Shown piece after piece: positions 26,839-35,286 of a stretch of 59,118 nt of DNA. Numbering within the stretch: the first letter of the stretch is position 1; each line of letters opens with the position of its first letter. The stretch comes from Gammaproteobacteria bacterium (GTDB taxonomy: Bacteria > Pseudomonadota > Gammaproteobacteria > Steroidobacterales > GCA-2729495). Both the position numbers and the translations under genes were made by a program. Location: contig JAJFJS010000116.1 in assembly GCA_021773815.1 (NCBI GenBank), positions 1-59,118 of the forward strand, written 5' to 3'. The notes below the pieces were generated by a model, which did no database searches, had not been told where the DNA came from, and worked only from the letters and a program-made list of their open reading frames with translations.

Positions 26839-29800
26839 TTAGTTTAACTTGGATGGCCCGTCAATATAAGTCACACGCGGATCGTTTCGAACCAGCATGT
26901 GCCGCGCCGTCCATTCATCGGCGGCATCCGCCTGCCCCAGCCATGCAAACACGCCGCCGACCAGCACCGCGACCGGGCGCCCGTGCCGATACAGCAGGCG
27001 GTTACGTGACGTCGCCGGAACCCGTTGCCCGGGCGTCACGATCCCGGCCAGGTTCAGCGGGTCGGCCGCGGCGATGACGATCCTGCGGCCATCGTCACCC
27101 TCTTTCGGCAACGTGCGCAGCGCCGTGACGGCAGCGGGCAGCGCGAACTGTTCGCCGGAAAAACCGCTGACGAAACGCCCGCCGCGAATCTCGCCGCGCG
27201 CCTCCATGCGCCGCAATACCCGGGCCAGCAGGCGCCACGGCGGCAGGCGTCGCGATTCCCGCGTCAACAAGGCGCGGAACACGACGCCGTAACGCTCGAG
27301 CAACACACCGGCAATCGTTTCGATCGCCTGATCGGTATATTCAGCGCCCTCGGCGGCCGGCTCCGTCAGCGACCAGCGGCCGGCCGCATCGATGCCGGCC
27401 GCTGCCCGCCGTCGGTCACGCGCAAAACGCACCCTCCGGGCCGACGGCGTAATCAACGCGCGCAGCCCGCCAAAGCGATCGGAAGTCACCAACCCGTGCG
27501 CCACCAACTCGCCGAGCGCCGCTTCGGTTTCGGTCCGCAACAACCCGGTCATCGTCACGAGGTCGGCAAAAAAAGTGGCCCGGTGTTCACGCAGCGCCTC
27601 ACGGACCTTCACTGCGCGCAGCGACAAATCGGGTTCCGCATCCCGGCCGAACAGCGGCGCCCAGGCGCCGGCATCCGCCCGGTTGATCAGCGTGATCGGC
27701 GTACTGCGGACAGGGCCCGACCGGCGGCCGGACGATGACTCCCCGGCCGGCCGCAACCAGGCGGTTTCGCCGGAGGCGAGGCATTCATCGAGATAGATCG
27801 GCAGGTATCCGTAGACGCGCCGCGCCAGCAGACCGCTTTCCCAGGCCGCGGCCGACGCCGCAAAACCCTGCAGCCGGTCCAACGCCCGACGCACCGCATC
27901 CGGCCCTTCCGCATCGTCGGACCCGATCTCGTGCCAGGCAAACAGGAAGCGCATGAAAGCCGCCGGCGAGACGGCCTCGATGCGCCGGCGCAGATCGCCG
28001 ATCGTGTACCGGCTGATGCGGGCGAGCAGCCGCCGGTCACACCATTCCGGTTCTGCGCCGGCCCCGAAGCGAAAATGACCTCGCATAACAAACCCTTCTG
28101 ATTCAAGAGTATGTAATGCTATCTTAATGTTTGATATAGCCAGATCCCAGCCCGCCGCAAGCTGGTCGACGCGCACCGGCCCGAGCATTTCCAGGCGGCT
28201 GCGCACCAGTTCGACGAGCGCGGATCCGGCCGGGGGCGATGCCGCGCCGGCAGGGTCGCCCGGATCACCGACGGCATCGATCGGCGGCGACAGTTTGGCA
28301 GCAGGCACAACCCGCAGGATCTGGCCAAGCCGTTCGGCGGCTACCCAGACCGGGCCATCGGCCGCGGTCCGCACCAGGGTGGCCCGTCGCTGGGCAGTCA
28401 ACGAGTCCAGCCATGGGCGCCATTCGGCGGCCACCTCACCCTCGGCCAGGAATCCGCCCAGCACCAGCGCATCGTGCAGCTCGTCGGCATCGCGCGGCTC
28501 GGGCCACGCCTCGGCGCAGACCCGGTCGATGGCCTCGGGACTCAGTTGCGCCAGGTCCGCGGCCTCCTCCGGATCAAGCATATTGCGCGTGCGGATGGCC
28601 TGGGTCCGACGCTCTTCGGCCGGCGCATCGTCGAGAAACGCGAACGGTCGCGCCGTGATAATTTCCTGGGCGAGCGGCGACGGCGTCGGCAGATCGCGGG
28701 CTGTCACCACGACCGTGCCGGCGGCAATGCGTCCGAGCAATACCTCCAGGCCATCGGTGTCCATCAGGTCATCGAGGCAATCGGTCATCGTCTGCCAGAC
28801 CAGCGGGTGATCAGGGATCTCGCGATCGCCGGCGATGTTCTCGGCGCAGGCCAGCTGGTCCGGAAACACGACGGCCATCAGGTCCTCACCGTCATTGCGC
28901 TGAAAAATTGGCGGCACGCGGCGCCCGTTACGATTACGCCGCACGGCCAGCGCGATGCTCGCCGCCCAGCGCCAGTGCGTCGGGAACATCGGCGCGGCCA
29001 GCACGGCCTGCGACAGGACGGTGCGCACCGTGGCCGGTTTCAGGTAACCGGCGACCTCCTCGAGCGGAAAACTATGCGTCGGTCCCAGCGACAGCACGAT
29101 GCTGTCCTCGAGCGCGGCAGCCTGCAGTTCGAAATTGAACTTGCGACAGAACCGCTTGCGGATCGCCAGTCCCCAGGCACGGTTCAGCCGCGAACCATAG
29201 GGCGAATGAATAACGAAATGCGTATCGCCGACCTCGTCAAAGAACCGCTCGAAGACGATCTCTTGCTGCGTCGGCAGCGTCCCGAGCGCGGCCTTTGCCG
29301 TCGCAAGGTAGTCGACGAGTTGCTCGGCCGCCGCAGCCGACAAACCGAAAGCCTCGGCCACACGTTCGCGGGTCGCGTCGAGGCCGTCGTCCAGCCACCC
29401 GGACAGCGTCGTGCGCAGGCGCGATACGGCCAGCGACAGCTCATCGGTCCGGCCGGGCGCCTCACCGAACCAGAACGGGATGTTCGGCGGCTGGCCCCTG
29501 GCATCCTCGACGAGGACCTTGCCAGTCTCGATCTTCAGGATCCGGTACGACGTGTTGCCGAGCTGGAAGATATCGCCGGGCAGGCTCTCAAACGCGAAGT
29601 CTTCATTCAGCGTGCCGACCGAAAACTCGTCGGGCAGCATCACTACGTCGTAATCGAAATGATCGGGAATCGCCCCGCCGTTCGTGATAGCCATCAGCCG
29701 CGCGCCGCGGCGACCACGCAACAGTCCGTTGACAGCGTCGTAATGCACATGCGCGGCCCGTCGCCCGCGCCGCGTCGCGTAGCCGTCGGCCAGCATCCGG

Positions 29801-31182
29801 ATGACCTGGTCGAATCGTTCGCGTGACAGGTCGCGATACGGCCACGCGCGGGTCACCATTGCGTACAACGCATCGACGGACCACTCGCGCGCCGCGACCT
29901 CGGCGACGATCTGCTGGGCAAGCACGTCGAGCGCCGGACCCTGTAGCCGGATCGCATCGAGTTCCCGGCGACCCACGGCATCGAGCAGCGCCGTGCACTC
30001 GACGAGATCGTCACGGGTCAGCGGAAACAACCGGCCCTTCGGCACGCTATCGATGCCGTGCCCGGAACGCCCGACCCTTTGCAGAAACGTCGCGATGCTG
30101 CGCGGCGAACCGATCTGCACGGCCAGATCCACATCGCCGATATCGATACCGAGTTCCAGCGACGCGGTTGCGACCAGCGCCTTGAGTTCTCCTGCCTTGA
30201 GCCGGCGCTCGGCCTCGAGCCGGTGTTCGCGGGCCAGGCTGCCGTGATGGGCAGTGACAAATTCTTCACCGATGCGTTCGGCCAGGTGCCGGGCCAGTCG
30301 CTCGGCGAGCCGCCGCGTGTTCACGAAGATCAGCGTCGAGCGATGTACGTTGACGAGTTCGGCTAGCCGGTCAAAGATCTCCGTCCAGACTTCGGCCGCC
30401 ATGACCGGCGCCAACGGCGAACGCGGCACCTCGATACCCAGGTCACGATCGCGCACGAAACCGGTATCGACGATCGTGCAGTCAACAGCGGTCGCGGCGG
30501 CATCAGGATGCGATGCCTGCCCGCCGACCCCCGCACCGCCGAGCAGGAAACGCGCCATCATCTCGATCGGCTTCTGCGTCGCTGATATGCCGATGCGTGC
30601 CGGCGGCGACGGACACAACGCGGCGAGTCGCTCGAGCGACAGCATCAGGTGGGCGCCGCGTTTGTTGTCGGCCACCGCATGCAACTCATCGACGATCACC
30701 GTGCGCACCGTGCCGAGCATGTTGCGGCCGGACTCGGACGTCAGCAGCAGGTATAGCGACTCGGGCGTTGTCACCAGGATATGCGGCGGGCATTTGCGCA
30801 TCCGGTTACGCTCTGCCGCCGGCGTATCACCGGTGCGAACGGCGGCACGAATCTGCAGCGGACTCAGCGGACCGAGCCGTTCGGCAATGCCGGCCAGCGG
30901 TTCGTCCAGGTTCTTGTGGATGTCGTTCGACAACGCCTTGAGCGGCGAGATATATAAGACGCGCGTCTCGTCCGGCAACCCGAACACCTCGCCTTCCCGG
31001 ACCAGCGCATCGATCGCGGCAAGGAACGCGGCCAGCGTCTTGCCCGAACCGGTCGGCGCGGCCAGCAGCGTATGCCGGCCCGCGCTGATCGCCGGCCATG
31101 CCTGACGCTGCACCTCGGTCGGCGCCGCGAACGCGGCGTCGAACCAATCGTCGACGGCCGGATGAAAGAGACGGGATGGCAT
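26839..31182 (-). CDS. lhr: Large ATP-dependent helicase, Lhr family
   Basis: 1,447 residues, the full length of Lhr ('large helicase-related') proteins. Superfamily-2 motifs are present: Walker A APTGSGKT near residue 45, SPLKALSNDI, VTTPESLYLLL, DELH box (VIVDELHAV), ISATQKP (motif III), and motifs V and VI (VATASLELGIDIGDVDL, QRVGRSGHG). These are followed by the winged-helix and the long C-terminal Lhr-extension domains with beta-barrel features. Lhr unwinds RNA:DNA hybrids and is linked to DNA repair. It is in the same orientation as the following cluster but has no obvious functional link. About 225 bases of non-coding sequence separate it from the small-RNA promoter on the other strand. 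Confidence 0.93.
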   Translation of the reverse strand: MPSRLFHPAVDDWFDAAFAAPTEVQRQAWPAISAGRHTLLAAPTGSGKTLAAFLAAIDALVREGEVFGLPDETRVLYISPLKALSNDIHKNLDEPLAGIAERLGPLSPLQIRAAVRTGDTPAAERNRMRKCPPHILVTTPESLYLLLTSESGRNMLGTVRTVIVDELHAVADNKRGAHLMLSLERLAALCPSPPARIGISATQKPIEMMARFLLGGAGVGGQASHPDAAATAVDCTIVDTGFVRDRDLGIEVPRSPLAPVMAAEVWTEIFDRLAELVNVHRSTLIFVNTRRLAERLARHLAERIGEEFVTAHHGSLAREHRLEAERRLKAGELKALVATASLELGIDIGDVDLAVQIGSPRSIATFLQRVGRSGHGIDSVPKGRLFPLTRDDLVECTALLDAVGRRELDAIRLQGPALDVLAQQIVAEVAAREWSVDALYAMVTRAWPYRDLSRERFDQVIRMLADGYATRRGRRAAHVHYDAVNGLLRGRRGARLMAITNGGAIPDHFDYDVVMLPDEFSVGTLNEDFAFESLPGDIFQLGNTSYRILKIETGKVLVEDARGQPPNIPFWFGEAPGRTDELSLAVSRLRTTLSGWLDDGLDATRERVAEAFGLSAAAAEQLVDYLATAKAALGTLPTQQEIVFERFFDEVGDTHFVIHSPYGSRLNRAWGLAIRKRFCRKFNFELQAAALEDSIVLSLGPTHSFPLEEVAGYLKPATVRTVLSQAVLAAPMFPTHWRWAASIALAVRRNRNGRRVPPIFQRNDGEDLMAVVFPDQLACAENIAGDREIPDHPLVWQTMTDCLDDLMDTDGLEVLLGRIAAGTVVVTARDLPTPSPLAQEIITARPFAFLDDAPAEERRTQAIRTRNMLDPEEAADLAQLSPEAIDRVCAEAWPEPRDADELHDALVLGGFLAEGEVAAEWRPWLDSLTAQRRATLVRTAADGPVWVAAERLGQILRVVPAAKLSPPIDAVGDPGDPAGAASPPAGSALVELVRSRLEMLGPVRVDQLAAGWDLAISNIKIALHTLESEGFVMRGHFRFGAGAEPEWCDRRLLARISRYTIGDLRRRIEAVSPAAFMRFLFAWHEIGSDDAEGPDAVRRALDRLQGFAASAAAWESGLLARRVYGYLPIYLDECLASGETAWLRPAGESSSGRRSGPVRSTPITLINRADAGAWAPLFGRDAEPDLSLRAVKVREALREHRATFFADLVTMTGLLRTETEAALGELVAHGLVTSDRFGGLRALITPSARRVRFARDRRRAAAGIDAAGRWSLTEPAAEGAEYTDQAIETIAGVLLERYGVVFRALLTRESRRLPPWRLLARVLRRMEARGEIRGGRFVSGFSGEQFALPAAVTALRTLPKEGDDGRRIVIAAADPLNLAGIVTPGQRVPATSRNRLLYRHGRPVAVLVGGVFAWLGQADAADEWTARHMLVRNDPRVTYIDGPSKLN

Positions 31183-31408
31183 CGACTCATTCTAATCCCG
31201 ACGTGGCTCACCATGTGCGCCACGTCGGCAACGCTGGCCGCACGGACTTTCGTCCACCCGCACAGCGCCAACCGGATGATAGACCGCCGCGCCGGATCGC
31301 CTGACCCGGGTTGCCGGGAGCGCCGGCGTCTCGTCATCCTGCCGTGTTCAGCCCGCCTCCTGCCGGCCATTGAACTCAGTTTATATACTCTTTCTATTTA
31401 AACGACTA

Positions 31409-31436
31409 TTGACACTATCGCACATGAATGCATAAA
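31409..31436 (+). promoter_or_regulatory. Sigma-70 promoter for a candidate small RNA
   Basis: A perfect -35 hexamer TTGACA at 31409-31414, a 16-base spacer and CATAAA at 31431-31436 (or ATAAAC one base later with a 17-base spacer). The surrounding sequence is AT-rich compared with neighbours. No protein-coding gene starts downstream, but a strong terminator lies about 210 bases away on the same strand, which is the reason for the ncRNA entry. Confidence 0.65.
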
Positions 31437-31442
31437 CTTGCC

Positions 31443-31676
31443 CTTCGATCCGCCCGATGACGCATCACCGGTCAGGTCGACTTTATGTTAACTGGAAGCC
31501 AGAACAGGATTGTCGAATCCCAACGACAGTTCATTCGGGTTTGTTATCAGGGTGTCGAGGCGATCCTCCAAACCGAATCAATACACTGATCACGCCCTTG
31601 TTTACGGCGACCCGTTAACAGCAAATTCACTTTCAGTGAATGAGGAAACCCGGCCTTGCGCCGGGTTTCTTTTTTT
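31443..31676 (+). ncRNA. Candidate intergenic small RNA of about 230 nt
   Basis: Bounded by the promoter at 31409-31436 and the terminator at 31645-31676. Near its 3' end a 7-bp hairpin (ATTCACT / AGTGAAT, three-base loop) stands just before the terminator stem. The sequence does not resemble tmRNA, RNase P RNA, 4.5S RNA or 6S RNA as far as I can judge. A 53-codon reading frame (31457-31618, beginning MTHHRSGRL) exists but lacks a ribosome site and looks random. Together with the unremarkable 31183-31408 stretch this accounts for the gap between lhr and the aacS fragment. Confidence 0.55.
31645..31676 (+). terminator. Strong Rho-independent terminator
   Basis: A perfect 10-bp stem (GAAACCCGGC / GCCGGGTTTC, five-base loop) followed by seven further T residues on the plus strand. 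On the minus strand no T-run follows, so it acts only for rightward transcription. Because no gene lies upstream on the plus strand, it most likely ends the candidate small RNA. Confidence 0.88.
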
Positions 31677-31779
31677 CGGCTCGTGATTCAACTCTCACGG
31701 CAACGATTCATCGATAGCAGCTGGCTGACCGGCGGCCGATCGTGGCCCGAACCACTATCGCAGACCGGGATGATCCCGA

Positions 31780-32236
31780 AATAAGCCAGCGCTGCAGAGT
31801 TCGCCAGCGCCGCCACGTTGTGCACCGGCTCACCCTGCACAGCAGCCCGTACCGCGAGTTCCACAATCTTGCCGCTGCGCCTTCGCGGGATGTCGGCCAC
31901 GACGCAAATCTTTGCCGGCACGTGTCGGGGGCTGGCAGGTTCACGCACCAGGTCACGAATCCGCGCACGCAACGCCGCATCCAGTTCGACACCCTCACGC
32001 AACACCACGAACAGGACGATACGCGTGTCGTCCTGCCAGTCCTGGCCGACGGCAACGCAATCAAGCACCACATCGATCTTCTCAACCTGCTGATAGATCT
32101 CGACCGTGCCGATACGCAAGCCGCCCGGATTGCACGTCGCGTCAGAACGTCCGTGAAAGATCAGCCCGCCATGCCCTGTTCGTTCGACAAAATCGCCGTG
32201 GGCCCAGGTGTTCGGAAACCGCAATTGTGCGCGGTG
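31780..32236 (-). pseudogene. Decayed 3' fragment of acetoacetyl-CoA synthetase
   Basis: The translation ([45 protein letters not shown] and onward) is nearly identical to the last 150 residues of the complete enzyme encoded at 37031-38983, and the DNA is clearly duplicated too. It lacks the whole AMP-binding N-terminal part. Past the shared sequence the frame continues to 31688 with an unrelated tail (beginning [10 protein letters not shown]), and its 5' limit abuts the stop codon of the metalloprotease gene. It is therefore a non-functional partial copy, about 5 kb from its parent in the same orientation. Confidence 0.88.
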
Positions 32237-32239
32237 AGT

Positions 32240-34606
32240 CTATTGGGCACCTGAGGCCGCGAATGAAATATCGACCGACGCCGCTGCGCTCATGCCGCTG
32301 CTGTCCGTGACGCTGGCTGTGATCCGGTGCTGCCCGGCTGCAAGACTCGCCGGATCGACGAACAGGTCCCCGCCGTTGCCGAGACTCCCGCTGATATCCG
32401 ATGTCCATTCGATCGCTTGCGGATCGATCAGGCCGTCTTCGGCATCCTGCGCGAACGCGGCGAAGATGACCGGGCTATCCCCGCTCACGGTCCGGTTCGG
32501 CTCGGGGCTCTGGATAATGATCCGCGGCGCTTTGCCGGGCACGATCACGCCGCTGAAAATATCGGCAGCGGTATTGAAACCGTCACTGACGACGACTTCC
32601 AGGCTACCGGCGGTACTGCCCGGCAGATCGTCGGTCGTGGTCAATTGCCATCCGGAGCCCGGTTCATCCAGCGCGATGACATGCCAGCTCGAACCATCAG
32701 GACTGTATCGCAACGTGTAGTGCAACTCGTCGCCATCTCCATCGGACCCGGACCAGCCGATCGTATCGCCGGCATCGAGTACGTCTCCCGGCGTCAGCGA
32801 TGTAAACCGGACGGCGGGTACACTGGCGCTGCGCGTCCGCGAGTCCAGATCGGCCGCATTCTCGGTATCCCTGAGCATCACCATGCTCGCCCCGGCCGGA
32901 AACTCCAGGAGCTCGACGAAGGCGAACCACTTGTCAGCCGATTCGATGCCTTCCTCGATCGTCTCATCGACCGTGATCGGCACCGAATAGAGCACGTTGC
33001 CGGTGTCATCGAGAACCTCGAGAGAAAAACGCCCGAGGATGCCGGTTGCCGCCTGGTCCGCCAGTTTCTCATTGGCGTCATCGATGACATGCTGAAAGAC
33101 CGATGCGGCCGGTTGCAACGCCAGTTGCATGATCCTGCCGGCTCCGGTCGTCGTATTGACGCGCCCGGATACCAGCAGCAGTTCGCCGCTCGCACTGATG
33201 GCGGCCGCCTGCACGTTCGATACAACCACCGGGAGCGTCAAAGTGCCGCCCGTATTGACCTCGATCTGTTCACGATCGCAGAAGAAACCCTGCGTGGTCA
33301 CATAGCCATTCAGGAATTCACAATAGGTGTACGGGTCCGTCCATCTCGGTCGCAAATAACCCATCAGCGGAAACAATTCGGGCGGCGAGACCATCGCGTC
33401 CGGATCGCCGTTGGGCAGAACCGTCGGCGCACTGACGTCCTGCGGCCAAAGTGAGTAATAAACGTCCAGTCCGTAAAAGCCACGGCCGTTGTTTCCGCTG
33501 AAACGACAATCCGGGAATATAAAGGGGTACTCGGTGTCGGCCTGTCCGTTCGGCGGCCCCTCGTTACCTTTGCAGAAGATATGATCCGGATTCGGCAAAC
33601 GACTGTGTCCGATCTCGTGCGCGAGCGTCTGGCCGCCACTGATCACCCACGGGTCGGTGCTGGTCGAGCTGAACATCTTTAACCAGACCGCGTCGCCGTT
33701 GGCCGCGCCGACCCAGCCGTTACACAGTCCGCCGAGCGTCGGGGCAATCAAGCCGACGTAGTGCCACAAGCCGTTGAGATTCTCCTGCGCCATCAGCCAT
33801 TTCAGCCGCGTGTGCGCATCGCCGCAGATTTGCTTATCACCCATGTCCCATTCGAACGGCTGGATATCAATGGTCGCAATTTCGTGCGGAAACGGCTCCA
33901 GCGGCTCGTCCAGACAGGTGACCAGCATCTGCGCAGCCGGCTGAAAACGGAACATGTTCAGGAATATCCGCCAGAAATCAGGCTCGTTGCAGTCGTACAA
34001 GACTTCCGGCTTGTCCTTGTCCCACGACTCGTGAAGATGCAGCGTGACGGCGCGCAGACGCAGCATGTCGGCCGAATGGAACCTCACGCTGGTACTGCGC
34101 GTATTGTTGTTGACCTGCGATTCATCGGTCAGATTGTCCGGATCGACTTCGGCAATAATCTCGATTTCGCCCGGATACTGGCGCCATGATGGCGGCAGGA
34201 CAAACCAGAACGAATCTTCGAGATTGACCCGACTGCCACCGTCCGCCGGTATGTTGACAAGATTTCCCTTGTTCTGATTCCACGGCGTCAGCGCCGGAAG
34301 CGGTTGCTTGCCGATCGCGTTCGACGGACAACCCGGCGCGGGGCATGTACGGAAACCGGTCAACCGTGCGGCCACCGTACCGGCACCCTCGCCGTTCGCA
34401 TCGTTGACATAGACGCGTACGATCGTCCAGCGGTTGGCGACCAGCGGCATGTCGTTGTCCAGATTCTGCGTACCCTGGCTGACCTCGATATCAGAGACGA
34501 CCAGATCCGGGCGCGGCTCGATGCCGATGTTGTTATTGGAGTCGCCGTTGCAGGCAGCAATCAGGACCGTGAAAATCAGGGCGAGGCAACGAGCCGGCAT
34601 CATCAT
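32240..34606 (-). CDS. Metalloprotease-like lipoprotein with Ig-like domains
   Basis: 788 residues. Signal with lipobox LIAAC (Cys19), so probably a lipoprotein. Residues 33-180 resemble a CARDB-type beta-sandwich (PDLVVSDIEVSQGTQN, DESQVNNNTRS). The central region carries a zinc-protease HEIGH motif at 330-334 inside TLAHEIGHSRLPNPDH; a possible third ligand is D341 or H342, which does not fit the metzincin HExxHxxGxxH spacing. The C-terminal 250 residues are Ig-like repeats (GDGDELHYTLRYSPDGSSW, AASVDISFAA). GGAG precedes the start by eight to nine bases. The substrate is unknown; a surface peptidase is the best guess. Confidence 0.75.
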   Translation of the reverse strand: MMMPARCLALIFTVLIAACNGDSNNNIGIEPRPDLVVSDIEVSQGTQNLDNDMPLVANRWTIVRVYVNDANGEGAGTVAARLTGFRTCPAPGCPSNAIGKQPLPALTPWNQNKGNLVNIPADGGSRVNLEDSFWFVLPPSWRQYPGEIEIIAEVDPDNLTDESQVNNNTRSTSVRFHSADMLRLRAVTLHLHESWDKDKPEVLYDCNEPDFWRIFLNMFRFQPAAQMLVTCLDEPLEPFPHEIATIDIQPFEWDMGDKQICGDAHTRLKWLMAQENLNGLWHYVGLIAPTLGGLCNGWVGAANGDAVWLKMFSSTSTDPWVISGGQTLAHEIGHSRLPNPDHIFCKGNEGPPNGQADTEYPFIFPDCRFSGNNGRGFYGLDVYYSLWPQDVSAPTVLPNGDPDAMVSPPELFPLMGYLRPRWTDPYTYCEFLNGYVTTQGFFCDREQIEVNTGGTLTLPVVVSNVQAAAISASGELLLVSGRVNTTTGAGRIMQLALQPAASVFQHVIDDANEKLADQAATGILGRFSLEVLDDTGNVLYSVPITVDETIEEGIESADKWFAFVELLEFPAGASMVMLRDTENAADLDSRTRSASVPAVRFTSLTPGDVLDAGDTIGWSGSDGDGDELHYTLRYSPDGSSWHVIALDEPGSGWQLTTTDDLPGSTAGSLEVVVSDGFNTAADIFSGVIVPGKAPRIIIQSPEPNRTVSGDSPVIFAAFAQDAEDGLIDPQAIEWTSDISGSLGNGGDLFVDPASLAAGQHRITASVTDSSGMSAAASVDISFAASGAQ

Positions 34607-34715
34607 GTTTCACGCTCCTAACTATACGGATCGAATAACCGGAGTATGTACACGCCTGACAACCATGCCATAAAGGCCCCATGTCTGCATCCCCGACGGG
34701 TGCCGCAGATAGAAT

Positions 34716-34729
34716 AGGGTCAGAACCCT
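34716..34729. repeat. Short REP-like palindrome
   Basis: AGGGTCAGAACCCT, a 5-bp inverted repeat around CAGA, resembles a degenerate version of the GGGGTC-A-GACCCC palindromes at 45914-45986. It lies in the gap between the metalloprotease gene and the small membrane protein. Such palindromes are scattered in many gammaproteobacterial genomes next to RAYT-type transposases. None is in the window. Confidence 0.45.
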
Positions 34730-34738
34730 GGTTAAATG

Positions 34739-34891
34739 TTATTCGTCCTCGTCTTCCCAGGTCTTGAGCTTGGACTTATCTACCTGCTGCCACTGACGAT
34801 CGCCCTTCTGCATGACCGCAATCACCTTTGCCGCTACATAGAGGGCAAAGCCGGCAAGGATCAGTAACGCAATCCAGAATCGCTCGTCCAT
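34739..34891 (-). CDS. Small single-span membrane protein
   Basis: 50 residues from the ATG at 34891 (MDERFWIALLILAG), with an AGG seven bases upstream; the frame is open 11 codons further. One N-terminal membrane helix (WIALLILAGFALYVAAKVIAVM) is followed by a charged cytoplasmic tail ending in DKSKLKTWEDEDE. Codon usage and the ordered helix-plus-tail architecture look like a real protein rather than a chance frame. No family or function is recognised. It lies between a REP-like palindrome and the first direct repeat. Confidence 0.6.
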   Translation of the reverse strand: MDERFWIALLILAGFALYVAAKVIAVMQKGDRQWQQVDKSKLKTWEDEDE

Positions 34892-34965
34892 AGATCGCCT
34901 GACAGGGGAGATTAAGGCGCTCAACCCTGTGAGGATTGTACTTTCAAACGCCCTGTATCCGCGGT

Positions 34966-35027
34966 ATCAGCGACTCGGCGAGTGCCGACTTCGCGGTGAA
35001 AGCATCAATTGACCCACGAATGGCCGG
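34966..35027. repeat. Direct repeat B, copy 1
   Basis: 62 bases aligning without gaps to 36805-36866, with about 50 of 62 positions identical. Read on the minus strand both copies look like the end of a protein-coding sequence (…ALAESL… in both), suggesting remains of a lost gene. This copy lies left of the flavoprotein gene. The 34,892-35,286 gap contains this repeat, repeat C copy 1, and otherwise nothing I can support. Confidence 0.75.
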
Positions 35028-35204
35028 CGACGCCTCGCGTGCAGGTTTCCTGACGCCCCTGAATCTCCGTCTGAAGCGCAGAAACGCAACCCGGCCTGCT
35101 GGTCGCGGCTGAAGTCGGGCGAACCCGTCCGTCGGCCGGTGCTTTCAGCGTGATGGATGCGCTAGAGATTGCCAGACGACTGCACTGGCCGGAGTCAAGC
35201 CGTC

Positions 35205-35268
35205 AGCGCCAGACGAAATGCGTTGCGGCGAAAAACTTCAGAAACTTAAGAAACTGTGCACCGGCACC
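35205..35268. repeat. Direct repeat C, copy 1
   Basis: 64 bases, 61 identical to 36956-37019 and in the same orientation. It begins AGCGCCAGACGAAATGCG and ends ACCGGCACC. The copy lies 18 bases beyond the flavoprotein stop codon. The B-C order is the same on both sides of that gene, 178 bases (copy 1) and 90 bases (copy 2) apart. Confidence 0.9.
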
Positions 35269-35286
35269 CGTACAGGCACCCGTACA

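Noticed and set aside
28474-29826. 450-codon plus-strand frame inside lhr
   Set aside because: Shadow frame of GC-rich lhr; low-complexity composition, no domain, no ribosome site.
31457-31618. 53-codon frame within the candidate small RNA
   Set aside because: No ribosome site and a random-looking sequence; the RNA interpretation fits promoter and terminator better.
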